DNA of 64,000 nt from Mucilaginibacter ginsenosidivorax. Its GTDB lineage: Bacteria; Bacteroidota; Bacteroidia; Sphingobacteriales; Sphingobacteriaceae. The stretch's first letter is position 1; each line of letters opens with the position of its first letter. Positions 23,879-31,838 of this stretch are shown in pieces. The stretch covers positions 7,502,001 to 7,566,000 of the forward strand of contig NZ_CP042437.1 in NCBI RefSeq assembly GCF_007971525.1. The letters are read 5' to 3'. The position numbers and the translations under genes were made by a program. The notes beneath the pieces are model-generated. The model was given only the letters and a program-made list of their open reading frames with translations. It had not been told where the DNA came from and searched no databases.

Positions 23879-25073
23879 AATTTATTACCGGCAGCTTGTA
23901 ATATTGTGGCTTGGGCTGGGTTTCAGGAAATTCAAAATCATTGTAATCGGTAACTACGTTATAAAGCGTATCGCGCTCAATAGGGTACCTGCCTACATGC
24001 TTTATCAGTTCAACCAGTTGTTTGGTGCTCATGCCGGGGTGCTGCTCTTCGGCACCTGCCATCGAGTAAATTTTAGTGGTATCATCAAGCGTACCGTCAA
24101 TATCATCTACCCCAAAATTAAGCGAAAGCTGCGCCGTGGTGCGGCTGATCATGGCCCAATAGGCCTTAATATGATCGAAATTATCCAAATAGATCCTCGC
24201 GACGGCATAGTTACGCAAATCTTCAACAACAGTTGATTCGGGCACGTGCGACATCTGGTTATCCTGGTTGCGGAATTTAAGCGGGATAAATGTTTGAAAA
24301 CCACCTGTTTTATCCTGTAGCTGGCGCAAGCGTTCCATATGATCAACCCGGTGATGGAATTTTTCGATATGGCCGTAAAGCATAGTGGCGTTTGATCGGC
24401 CGCCCAATTTATGCCATTCCTCGTGTATGGCCAGCCATTGGTCGCCGGTACATTTATCTTTTGAAATCAGGTCACGAACCTCGGGATGGAAAATCTCGGC
24501 GCCGCCTCCCGGTATCGAGCCTAAACCAGCCTCCATCATCAGGCGCATGCCTGTGGCGTAGTCAATTTTTGCCTTTTTGAAAATGTAGTGGTATTCAACA
24601 GGTGTTAACGCCTTGATATGCAATTCGGGGCGATGGGCACGTATGCGGCTGAAAAGCTCCTGGTAAAAAGGCACATCGTATTGCGGCAGCACGCCGCCTA
24701 CAATATGTACTTCGGTTACCGGTTCGTCATCGTATTTGGTTACCATGTTAAACATTTCGTCCATGGTATACTCCCAGCCTTCGGCTTTTTGCTTAAGCAG
24801 GCGCGAGTACGAACAAAATTTGCAATCGTAAACACAAAGATTGGTAGGCTCGATATGGAAATTACGGTTGAAATAAGTTTTATCGCCATGGCGCTTCTCG
24901 CGGATGTAGTTGGCTAAAACACCAAGGTAACCCAGGTCGCCCTGCTCATATAACGTAACACCTTCATCAAAGGTGATCCTTTCGCTGTGCTGTACCTTTT
25001 CGGCAATATGCTTTAAATCAGCAGGCAGATCGGGATTTTGTAATAATAACTGTAAATTATGCTCAGCTTCCAT
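23877..25073 (-). CDS. mqnE: Aminofutalosine synthase (radical SAM), menaquinone pathway
   Basis: A 398-residue radical SAM enzyme. The cluster motif CVYDCKFC gives Cys 80, 84 and 87, followed by SYSRL. The N-terminal HSERITFDEGVTLYEQGDLG matches the MqnE/MqnC/CofH group, and HIVGGVLP and GLGSIPGGGAEIF are typical of it. MqnE joins 3-enolpyruvylbenzoate and SAM to give aminofutalosine, the step after MqnA, which is encoded two genes downstream. MqnC is the main alternative. The FHIEPTNLCVYDC pattern favours MqnE. Confidence 0.86.
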   Translation of the reverse strand: MEAEHNLQLLLQNPDLPADLKHIAEKVQHSERITFDEGVTLYEQGDLGYLGVLANYIREKRHGDKTYFNRNFHIEPTNLCVYDCKFCSYSRLLKQKAEGWEYTMDEMFNMVTKYDDEPVTEVHIVGGVLPQYDVPFYQELFSRIRAHRPELHIKALTPVEYHYIFKKAKIDYATGMRLMMEAGLGSIPGGGAEIFHPEVRDLISKDKCTGDQWLAIHEEWHKLGGRSNATMLYGHIEKFHHRVDHMERLRQLQDKTGGFQTFIPLKFRNQDNQMSHVPESTVVEDLRNYAVARIYLDNFDHIKAYWAMISRTTAQLSLNFGVDDIDGTLDDTTKIYSMAGAEEQHPGMSTKQLVELIKHVGRYPIERDTLYNVVTDYNDFEFPETQPKPQYYKLPVIN

Positions 25074-25104
25074 TCAAAAAACTTTGAACAAATGTACTAA
25101 AAAA

Positions 25105-25217
25105 GCGGAAAGCTTAAAGCCAAAGGCCTAAAGCAAGAGGCATCTTTACAATAAGATTATGAGTGGGGAAAGCTTAAAGCAGAAGGCTATATTTCAAAAA
25201 GCTTTCGGCTTTTAGCC
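25105..25217. repeat. Heptad-word repeats downstream of the lipoprotein gene
   Basis: 25105-25139 reads GCGGAAA GCTTAAA GCCAAAG GCCTAAA GCAAGAG. 25165-25192 reads GGGGAAA GCTTAAA GCAGAAG GCTATAT. The complementary arm (AAAAAGCTTTCGGCTTTTAGCC region, 25195-25217) lies inside the coding sequence of the lipoprotein gene and encodes its last residues. Confidence 0.85.
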
Positions 25218-25738
25218 AACAAAGCTGTTATTGTTGTAATGGTAACCCCGTTAAAGCAATCATCCTGGCAGCCACTGGGCACATAGCCACAACTTGATAT
25301 TAAACCATTGTTTTTCGCTTCAAATATAATATTGTTGTTTTTGGCATCAACCTTAAGCCATTCGGTGCGGGCTTTGAGGTAGATACCATCCAATGTCAGT
25401 GCATCGACGGCATCATTGGGATGTGTATTGATGGTAGCAGCATCTTCATGCCATTGTTTAATAGTGTCTTTGACGTTGGTTCCATCCTGGTGATATCTAT
25501 AGGACACAAAATCGCGCGATACAATTTTACCATTATTTACACCTATGTTAATAGTTACGCCATATCCCGTCCACGAACCAAATGTTGTTGTATAAGAATA
25601 AGAATTTTTGCTGCTGTTTTTGAAGCTTATCCAGGCTTTATAGCTGGTGTCGTATTCGCTTTGTTTGGCGATGTTTTCTTTTTTACAGGCAGTGACTAAT
25701 AATAGCAGGGCGATTGTAAGCAGGTGCAGGTTTTTCAT
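25187..25738 (-). CDS. Putative lipoprotein, unrecognised
   Basis: A 183-residue protein starting at the ATG that opens a lipoprotein signal (MKNLHLLTIALLLLVTAC, Cys about 18). The mature part is beta-rich with two Cys pairs near the C-terminus (SSCGYVPSGCQDDC) that could form disulfides. No family recognised. Its last codons (AKSRKLFEI) are written in a heptad-word repeat arm, so the C-terminus was probably changed by repeat spread. Confidence 0.7.
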   Translation of the reverse strand: MKNLHLLTIALLLLVTACKKENIAKQSEYDTSYKAWISFKNSSKNSYSYTTTFGSWTGYGVTINIGVNNGKIVSRDFVSYRYHQDGTNVKDTIKQWHEDAATINTHPNDAVDALTLDGIYLKARTEWLKVDAKNNNIIFEAKNNGLISSCGYVPSGCQDDCFNGVTITTITALLAKSRKLFEI

Positions 25739-25835
25739 ATTGTATTTTTTAACGATTACGCAAAATTTACACGCCCTGCTACAACACATTACAAATAATC
25801 TTATTTACTTTGAAGGCACAACAACATCAGCAATA

Positions 25836-26951
25836 ATGAAAACTGAAACTATAGCTATACACACAGGAAACCATGTAGACGGATCATCAAAAGCCGTAAT
25901 ACACCCCATTGTTATGTCCACTACTTTTGAACGTGGCGAAGATGGCGGCTTTCCCGGCGGGCATATTTATAGCAGGGCATCAAATCCCAACCGCGCCCTG
26001 CTTGAAAACGTTATAGCCAAATTAGAGGGTGGCGCCGATGCAGCTTCATTTTCATCGGGTAATGCGGCGGGCATGTCGGTATTCCAGTCGCTGGCTCCCG
26101 GTACACATATTATTTGCCCGGATGATATGTACCACGGTTTGCGTAATCAGCTTAAAAACCTCTTTGCGGGTATTTTAACTTTTGATTTTGTTGATGTTAA
26201 TGATATCGAAGTTTTAATACAACACATCAGGCCCGAAACCGGGGTGATCTGGGTGGAAACGCCCTCAAACCCATTGCTCAAGATCACCGACATAAAAAAA
26301 GTAGTTGCTTTTGCCAGGGCAAACAACATTAAAGTAGTGGTTGACAATACTTTTGCCACGCCCATATGCCAGCAACCATTAGCTTTAGGTGCCGATATAG
26401 TAATGCACTCGGCCACCAAATATTTTGGCGGCCACAGTGACCTGATGGGGGGCGCATTAATAACCGCCGAAAAAAACGATTGGTGGGCAAAAATACGACA
26501 GGTTCAGGAAATGGGTGGCGCTATCCCATCCCCAACCGACTGCTATTGGCTGGTGCGCAGTATTAAAACCCTGCCCTACCGGATTAAGGGCCATGTACAC
26601 AATACGCAACTATTAGCTGAGTTTTTAGAACAGCATCCCAAAGTAGAGCAAGTATTATATCCCGGCCTGCCATCGCATCCACAACATCAAATTGCTAAAG
26701 AGCAGATGCTGGCCTTCGGCGGCATGCTTTCGTTTATTATTAAAGGAGATGAAAATGATACGCACAACATCATCAATAAATTAAAAATATTTACCAAAGC
26801 TACCAGCTTAGGCGGTGTGGAAAGCCTAATTGAGCACCGCGCAACCGTAGAAGGCCCCGACACCAAAACACCACGGAATTTATTGCGGGTTTCGGTTGGA
26901 TTAGAGCATATTGATGATTTGGTGGATGATTTGGAGCAGGCCCTTTTTTAG
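25836..26951 (+). CDS. Cystathionine gamma-synthase/beta-lyase family PLP enzyme
   Basis: A 371-residue Cys/Met-metabolism PLP enzyme. I chose the ATG at 25836 because the frame upstream runs back over the lipoprotein gene. The PLP lysine is K196 in HSATKYFGGHSDLMGG. YSRASNPNR and SSGNAAGMS are the phosphate-binding signatures, and GVESLIEHRA is the C-terminal substrate region. Sequence alone does not separate MetB (synthase), MetC (lyase) and methionine gamma-lyase. Its position before the SAM-regulated metY operon fits methionine synthesis. It has its own upstream region without a riboswitch. Confidence 0.88.
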   Translation: MKTETIAIHTGNHVDGSSKAVIHPIVMSTTFERGEDGGFPGGHIYSRASNPNRALLENVIAKLEGGADAASFSSGNAAGMSVFQSLAPGTHIICPDDMYHGLRNQLKNLFAGILTFDFVDVNDIEVLIQHIRPETGVIWVETPSNPLLKITDIKKVVAFARANNIKVVVDNTFATPICQQPLALGADIVMHSATKYFGGHSDLMGGALITAEKNDWWAKIRQVQEMGGAIPSPTDCYWLVRSIKTLPYRIKGHVHNTQLLAEFLEQHPKVEQVLYPGLPSHPQHQIAKEQMLAFGGMLSFIIKGDENDTHNIINKLKIFTKATSLGGVESLIEHRATVEGPDTKTPRNLLRVSVGLEHIDDLVDDLEQALF

Positions 26952-27091
26952 GTTAAAGGCGAAAGGTTAAAGGCGAAAGGTTAAAGGTAAGAGGTAGGTG
27001 AGTGGATTTGGATTATAATCTCGATCCAATAGGCAAGCCGTCCGGCTTTTACCTTTCACCTTTTACCTTTCGCCTTTAACCCTTCGCCTCT
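26951..27091. repeat. Heptad-word inverted repeat after the metB-like gene
   Basis: The left arm 26951-26999 is seven exact 7-base steps: GGTTAAA GGCGAAA GGTTAAA GGCGAAA GGTTAAA GGTAAGA GGTAGGT. The right arm about 27047-27091 complements words GGCGAAA, GGTAAAA, GGTGAAA, GGTAAAA. The centre is 47 unique bases. It begins on the last base of the upstream stop codon and ends 16 bases before the riboswitch promoter. The clearest member of the class. Confidence 0.9.
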
Positions 27092-27106
27092 TAATAAAAA
27101 TAAAAT

Positions 27107-27138
27107 TTTGTATTTAAATAAATAACCCCTTATATTCG
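27107..27138 (+). promoter_or_regulatory. Promoter of the SAM-regulated met operon
   Basis: TTTG (27107-27110), 20 bases, then TATATTCG (27131-27138), one mismatch from TAnnTTTG. Expected initiation is near 27145, about 50 bases before the riboswitch. Confidence 0.6.
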
Positions 27139-27196
27139 CAACATTATTTGGTAGCAATACCATAGTCAATCAATTCTCCGCATAGTTCGGGTATTG

Positions 27197-27305
27197 ATTT
27201 ATAAAGAAGCGGCGAGAGATCAGGCTCAATGACCCGCTGGCAACCCTTCAGTTTTGAAGAAGGTGCCAATTCCTGTCCCGGCAAATAACACCGGGGGATA
27301 TAAAT
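27197..27305 (+). promoter_or_regulatory. SAM-I (S-box) riboswitch
   Basis: P1 is ATTTATA (27197-27203) with TATAAAT (27299-27305). Inside are the S-box landmarks GAGATCAGGCTCAATGACCC, GCTGGCAACCC, a CTTCAGTTTTGAAG hairpin, GGTGCCAATTCCTG and a final CCCGG/CCGGG stem. SAM binding should reduce expression of the downstream met genes. Nine bases after P1 a short leader ORF begins. Confidence 0.93.
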
Positions 27306-27313
27306 TTATAACC

Positions 27314-27424
27314 ATGAAAAGTTTAATTACAATTACTACAAGCAACATTTTTAACACCCAAAACGGTAATATACAACGCATTAGTCCAATTATTGGCTGC
27401 ATTTGTATGTGTTGCTGCTGTTGA
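27314..27424 (+). CDS. Candidate cysteine-rich leader peptide (36 aa)
   Basis: ATG at 27314, TGA at 27422-27424. The peptide starts MKSLITITTSNIF and ends IIGCICMCCCC, with six Cys and one Met in the last eight residues and the four last sense codons all Cys (TGT TGC TGC TGT). It lies between the SAM riboswitch and metY, which makes homocysteine with sulfide. The layout, a short ORF with a run of codons for a pathway amino acid just upstream of hairpins, is that of a translational attenuator sensing charged tRNA-Cys. A metal- or redox-binding small protein is the alternative. No Shine-Dalgarno site is visible. Confidence 0.6.
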   Translation: MKSLITITTSNIFNTQNGNIQRISPIIGCICMCCCC

Positions 27425-27430
27425 TGCTTT

Positions 27431-27493
27431 AATACGTTCCTTTTTCAATCCCTGAAAACATACGTGTTGTTAAACTGGTAAACATTTTACCAG
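27431..27493 (+). promoter_or_regulatory. Two hairpins between leader peptide and metY
   Basis: Hairpin 1: AATACGT (27431-27437) with ACGTGTT (one G-U), enclosing TTTTTCA/TGAAAA. Hairpin 2: CTGGTAAA (27475-27482) with TTTACCAG (27486-27493), a 3-base loop and a perfect 8-bp stem. No U-run follows, so a classic terminator is not evident. The first arm starts seven bases after the leader stop, within reach of a ribosome stalled on the Cys codons. Confidence 0.5.
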
Positions 27494-27553
27494 CTTGTCA
27501 AAAATCCATCTAAACATCAAAATTTAATTATAAACTTTTAAAAATCTACAACT

Positions 27554-28873
27554 ATGTCAGCCTTAAAATTCGAAACCTTACAATTACATGCCGGCCAGGA
27601 AGTTGAACCTACTACAGGTTCACGCGCGGTGCCACTTTATCAAACTACATCGTACGTATTTAAAAACGCCGAGCATGGCGCCAACCTTTTCGCGCTAAAA
27701 GAGTTTGGCAATATTTATACCCGCTTAATGAACCCCACTACCGATGTGTTTGAAAAACGCATTGCCGCTTTAGAGGGCGGTGTTGCGGCTTTAGCCACTG
27801 CATCGGGCCAGGCAGCGCAGTTTATAGCGTTAAATAACATTTTACAGGTGGGCGATAATTTTGTGACCTCGCCCTTTTTATATGGCGGCACTTACAACCA
27901 GTTTAAAGTAGCCTTTAAACGCTTAGGTATTGATGTGCGTTTTGCCAAAGATGATACCGCCGAAAGCCTTGAAGCTTTAATAGATGATAAAACCAAGGCC
28001 ATTTACCTGGAAACTATTGGTAACCCGGGCTTTACAATTGCCGATTTTGATAAAGTTGGCGCATTGGCCAAAAAGCACGACCTGCCTTTAATAGTTGATA
28101 ACACTTTTGGAGCAGGCGGCTATTTATTCCGCCCGTTGGAGCATGGCGCAAGCGTGGTGGTACAATCAACCACTAAGTGGATTGGCGGCCACGGTACCAG
28201 TATTGGCGGCGTTATTGTTGACGGCGGCACTTATAACTGGGGCAACGGCAAATTCCCGCAGTTTACTGAGCCATCTGAAGGTTACCACGGCTTAGTTTTT
28301 GCAGATGTGTTTGGCATTGGCGGTCCGTTTGGTAATATTCAATTTATTATTCGCGCCCGTGTAGAAGGATTGCGCGATTTTGGTCCTTCGCAATCCCCAT
28401 TTAATTCATGGCTCAACATCCAGGGACTGGAAACACTATCATTACGGGTGCAGCGCCATGTAGATAATACATTGGAACTGGCCAAATGGCTTGATCAGCA
28501 TCCGCAGGTAGCATCAGTAAATTATCCCGGATTAACATCGTCGCCATACCACGAATTAGCAAAAAAATATCTGAAAAATGGCTTTGGAGCAGTATTGTCT
28601 TTCGAGATTGATGGTGATAAAGAAGCAGCAGGTAAATTAATAGATAGCTTGAAACTGGTGAGCCATTTGGCCAATGTGGGCGATGCCAAAACATTGATCA
28701 TTCAGCCATCGGCAACAACACATCAGCAGCTATCTGATGAAGAACAGCTATCGGCAGGCGTTACCCCAACATCGTTAAGAGTAGCGGTTGGTATTGAGCA
28801 TATTGACGATATAAAAGCAGATTTTGAACAGGCATTTGCCAAAATAAAAGAGGCGCAAGCCGAATTAGCGTAG
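27554..28873 (+). CDS. metY: O-acetylhomoserine sulfhydrylase (aminocarboxypropyltransferase)
   Basis: A 439-residue PLP enzyme forming homocysteine from O-acetylhomoserine and sulfide. The PLP lysine is K208 in QSTTKWIGGHGTS. IYTRLMNPTTDVFEKRIAALEGG and SGQAAQF are characteristic of the MetY branch, which is longer than MetB. Downstream metX supplies its substrate and hom the precursor. It is controlled by the SAM riboswitch and perhaps the Cys-rich leader. It uses sulfide from the cysH pathway. Confidence 0.95.
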   Translation: MSALKFETLQLHAGQEVEPTTGSRAVPLYQTTSYVFKNAEHGANLFALKEFGNIYTRLMNPTTDVFEKRIAALEGGVAALATASGQAAQFIALNNILQVGDNFVTSPFLYGGTYNQFKVAFKRLGIDVRFAKDDTAESLEALIDDKTKAIYLETIGNPGFTIADFDKVGALAKKHDLPLIVDNTFGAGGYLFRPLEHGASVVVQSTTKWIGGHGTSIGGVIVDGGTYNWGNGKFPQFTEPSEGYHGLVFADVFGIGGPFGNIQFIIRARVEGLRDFGPSQSPFNSWLNIQGLETLSLRVQRHVDNTLELAKWLDQHPQVASVNYPGLTSSPYHELAKKYLKNGFGAVLSFEIDGDKEAAGKLIDSLKLVSHLANVGDAKTLIIQPSATTHQQLSDEEQLSAGVTPTSLRVAVGIEHIDDIKADFEQAFAKIKEAQAELA

Positions 28874-28938
28874 TGGTGAGTGGTGAGCAGTGAATGGTGA
28901 GTGAATAAAAAACTCACCATTCACTACTGACAACTCAC
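28872..28938. repeat. Heptad-word inverted repeat between metY and metX
   Basis: The left arm 28872-28906 reads AGTGGTG AGTGGTG AGCAGTG AATGGTG AGTGAAT. The right arm 28912-28938 is the complement of AGTGAGT TGTCAGT AGTGAAT GGTGAG. The loop is only about five bases. It starts inside the metY stop codon (28871-28873) and lies within the met operon. Confidence 0.87.
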
Positions 28939-28959
28939 TTCTATCAACATGATAGAAGA

Positions 28960-30015
28960 ATGAATACAGAAATATTTAAGTACACACAAACTTTTGAGCT
29001 GGAATCTGGCGAACAACTACAGCAACTGGAGATAGGCTTTCATACGTATGGCCGCTTAAACAAAGAGCGGGACAACGTGGTGTGGGTATGCCACGCCCTG
29101 ACAGCCAATGCCGATGTTTTTGATTGGTGGAAAGGTTTTGTGGGCACCGCAAATAAATTTAACCCCGAAGAACATTTTATAGTTTGTGCCAATATTTTAG
29201 GTTCGCCGTATGGTACAACTAATCCGTTAAGTACAAATCCTGAAACTGGTTTGCCATATTTTTTAACATTCCCCCAATTTACCATCAGGGACATTGTTAA
29301 GGCCCACCAGTTATTAGCTGCCCATTTGGGCATCGGCAATATCCATATCCTTATTGGGGGGTCATTGGGTGGTCAGCAGGCTATCGAATGGGGTATTATT
29401 GAACCAAACCGTATCAAAAACCTTATTTTGATAGCTACCAACGCGCGTCATTCGCCATGGGGCATAGCATTTAATGAGTCGCAGCGTTTGGCTTTAACTG
29501 CCGACGTGACTTTTAACAACCACACTATTGAAGGCGGCCAGAATGGATTAAAGGCTGCCAGGAGTATAGCGCTGCTCTCCTACCGTACTTATAAAACTTA
29601 TGGTATTACACAGCAGGAGGAGATTGACAGCAAAACCGACAATTTTAAGGCATCAACCTACCAGGAATACCAGGGCCAAAAACTGGTGAACCGGTTTAAT
29701 GCCTACAGCTACTGGTATTTAACCAAGGTGATGGACTCGCACAATGTAGGCCGCGGCCGCAACGGTGTTGAGAAAGCATTAAGCCTTATCAAGGCCCGTA
29801 CTTTGGTTATCGGCATCAAGTCGGACGTGTTATTTCCCATCGAAGAGCAGGAATACCTGTTTAGGCACATTCCCAAATCGGCCTTTGCCGAATTGGATTC
29901 GTTTTATGGCCACGATGGCTTTTTAATTGAAACAGAAGCATTAACAAATATTATAACATCGTTTTTTAAAACTGATGTAAAAGGAAAAATTATAGAATTG
30001 CAACGTACAGCGTAA
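28960..30015 (+). CDS. metX: Homoserine O-acetyltransferase
   Basis: A 351-residue alpha/beta hydrolase-fold acyltransferase that acetylates homoserine. The nucleophile is S135 in LIGGSLGGQQAIEWG, and the acid and base lie in VIGIKSDVLFP and SFYGHDGFLIE. NILGSPYGTTNP and HALTANADVFDWW are MetX landmarks. Its stop overlaps the hom start by one base, indicating coupled translation. Confidence 0.95.
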   Translation: MNTEIFKYTQTFELESGEQLQQLEIGFHTYGRLNKERDNVVWVCHALTANADVFDWWKGFVGTANKFNPEEHFIVCANILGSPYGTTNPLSTNPETGLPYFLTFPQFTIRDIVKAHQLLAAHLGIGNIHILIGGSLGGQQAIEWGIIEPNRIKNLILIATNARHSPWGIAFNESQRLALTADVTFNNHTIEGGQNGLKAARSIALLSYRTYKTYGITQQEEIDSKTDNFKASTYQEYQGQKLVNRFNAYSYWYLTKVMDSHNVGRGRNGVEKALSLIKARTLVIGIKSDVLFPIEEQEYLFRHIPKSAFAELDSFYGHDGFLIETEALTNIITSFFKTDVKGKIIELQRTA

Positions 30016-31226
30016 TGAGTAAAAAGTTAAGTATAGGATTATTTGGATTTGGCGTAGTTGGACAGGGATTATATGATATCATCAAGACAAAAAATTTAAA
30101 CATCGAAATTGTAAAATTTGCTATTAAGGATCCGCACAAAGAGCGCTCCCTGCCGGCAGATTTATTTACCACAGATAGAGACGAGTTGCTAAACAACCCG
30201 GAGATTAATACCATTGTAGAATTGATTAACGATACCGAGGCGGCTTTTGAAATTGTATCAAGAGCATTAAGCAGTGGCAAAAACGTTGTATCGGCCAGTA
30301 AAAAAATGATAGCGCTTCATTTAGAAGAGTTGATTGAGCTACAGCACAAACATGGTACTTCATTATTATACGAAGGTGCGGTTTGCGGTAGCATCCCTAT
30401 TATCCGTAACCTGGAAGAGTATTATGATAATGAACTACTACACTCCATAAGCGGAATTTTTAACGGATCATCAAATTATATTTTATCTAAAGGCTTTATT
30501 GAAGGCCTTGATTATGATAGCGCCCTGAAACAAGCGCAAGACCTTGGTTTTGCCGAAACCGACCCTACCAGCGACGTAGGCGGTTACGATGCCAAATATA
30601 AGCTGGTTATTGCTGCGGCACATGCCTATGGCGTAATCGTTCAGCCAGATGAAGTTTTCAATTTGGGCATCCAGAACCTTGCTGCCCAGGATTTACAATA
30701 CGCCCGCGAAAAGAACCTGAAAATTAAACTGGTTCCGGTAGCTAAAGAATTGGACGATAGCAACGTGGCCATGTTTGTATTGCCAAAATTTGTTAACAGC
30801 ACCGAGTTTTTATATAACGTAGAGTACGAGTACAATGGGGTAACAGTACAAGCCGCCTTTGCCGATCAGCAATTCTTTTTCGGAAAAGGCGCCGGTGGCC
30901 ACCCTACCGGTTCGGCGGTGTTATCTGATATAGCTGCTTTGCGCTATAGCTACCAATACGAGTACAAAAAAGCCAAAGAAAAAACAGGACTTCAATTTAC
31001 CAACGATGTGGAGTTTGACATCTATTTAAGATACGATGATGAGCGGTTGGTAGAAGATTTGAAATTTATCTCGATAAAAGAACGCTACTATTCGGGCAAT
31101 TATAAATTTGTTATCGGAAAAGTTAATTTACAAAGCCTTATTGATAACCAATTGCAAATAGCCGAAGGAAAGGCGTTTGTTGCCTTTGCCGGCCAGCTTA
31201 CCGGGGTTAGCCTGGCATCGATATAA
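30015..31226 (+). CDS. hom: Homoserine dehydrogenase
   Basis: A 403-residue enzyme reducing aspartate semialdehyde to homoserine. The N-terminal NAD(P) fold has GLFGFGVVGQGLYD (about residues 8-21). The catalytic part has EGAVCGSIPIIRNLEEYY, SGIFNGSSNYIL, and GFAETDPTSDVGGYDAKYKL. It is not fused to aspartokinase and no clear ACT domain is visible at the short C-terminus, so feedback control is probably by operon regulation. Last gene of the met operon; a terminator follows at 31277. Confidence 0.95.
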   Translation: MSKKLSIGLFGFGVVGQGLYDIIKTKNLNIEIVKFAIKDPHKERSLPADLFTTDRDELLNNPEINTIVELINDTEAAFEIVSRALSSGKNVVSASKKMIALHLEELIELQHKHGTSLLYEGAVCGSIPIIRNLEEYYDNELLHSISGIFNGSSNYILSKGFIEGLDYDSALKQAQDLGFAETDPTSDVGGYDAKYKLVIAAAHAYGVIVQPDEVFNLGIQNLAAQDLQYAREKNLKIKLVPVAKELDDSNVAMFVLPKFVNSTEFLYNVEYEYNGVTVQAAFADQQFFFGKGAGGHPTGSAVLSDIAALRYSYQYEYKKAKEKTGLQFTNDVEFDIYLRYDDERLVEDLKFISIKERYYSGNYKFVIGKVNLQSLIDNQLQIAEGKAFVAFAGQLTGVSLASI

Positions 31227-31276
31227 GTAAAAGCTTGAATAGTTTAAAGCAAATTTTGCTTTGTTAGTTTATAACA

Positions 31277-31311
31277 AAAGACAGGGTATCCGTTTTGGGT
31301 ACCCTGTCTTT
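31277..31311. terminator. Hairpin terminator between hom and the convergent small gene
   Basis: Perfect 12-bp stem AAAGACAGGGTA (31277-31288) with TACCCTGTCTTT (31300-31311). It lies between two convergent genes and may serve both directions. The T-rich tail is short. Confidence 0.75.
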
Positions 31312-31324
31312 GTGTTATAAAAAT

Positions 31325-31543
31325 TTATTTTGTTATACAGCCCGATAGTGCACCTGCTCCTGGTATATCATTATCAGGCAGATCGGCAAAGCTACCGTCC
31401 TCATGTAAAACTTTTAGGTTTTTTCTGTTGGGGCCATTCCTTTCAAGCGTATGATTACCCTCCGTCATATCTGCATTAATAATAGCCTCCCTCATCCACG
31501 TGTTGTTAGCCTGGTTTTGGTTTAGTTCTCCATACTTTCTCAT
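31325..31543 (-). CDS. Small hypothetical protein with a strong Shine-Dalgarno site
   Basis: A 72-residue hydrophilic protein (MRKYGELNQNQANNTWMREA; LERNGPNRKNLKVLHEDGSF; ending GCITK). No family recognised. Upstream of the ATG on the minus strand is TAAAGGAGG eight bases away, an almost perfect anti-16S match that is rare in Bacteroidota and argues that the ORF is translated. The 295 bases upstream hold no other gene that I can see. Confidence 0.62.
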   Translation of the reverse strand: MRKYGELNQNQANNTWMREAIINADMTEGNHTLERNGPNRKNLKVLHEDGSFADLPDNDIPGAGALSGCITK

Positions 31544-31838
31544 GATCTTATCCTCCTTTATATTTTAGGTTATTAATTCTAAAACTATTCATAGCTATGA
31601 ATTCAGTCGGTGATAAGTCTGGGTACCCTGTTTTGTAGCTGGGGTGTTAGCCTCTTTGTATAAAATATAAACTTATTATTGATCTATATATTATCCTGAA
31701 AGCGTAATAAAGAAGAGGCCGGCCGGTATGGATAGCCCCTCCTTATTTTCAAGCAGCGAGTTCTGTTTGTTTAGTAAAGCCGGCTGGTCGCCGGCACGAT
31801 GTTATAATTATCGCTAATAATAATTCAAGCTCGTAACC

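Noticed and set aside
25647..25835. N-terminal extension of the metB-like enzyme
   Set aside because: The extension runs over the oppositely oriented lipoprotein gene and is not family-like; the ATG at 25836 gives the normal N-terminus.
27431..27493. Intrinsic terminator of the met leader
   Set aside because: Stable hairpins exist but no U-run follows, so I list them as regulatory hairpins only.
13811..28938. CRISPR array or direct-repeat array
   Set aside because: The short words are 7-8 bases, contiguous, without spacers of constant length, and no cas genes are present.
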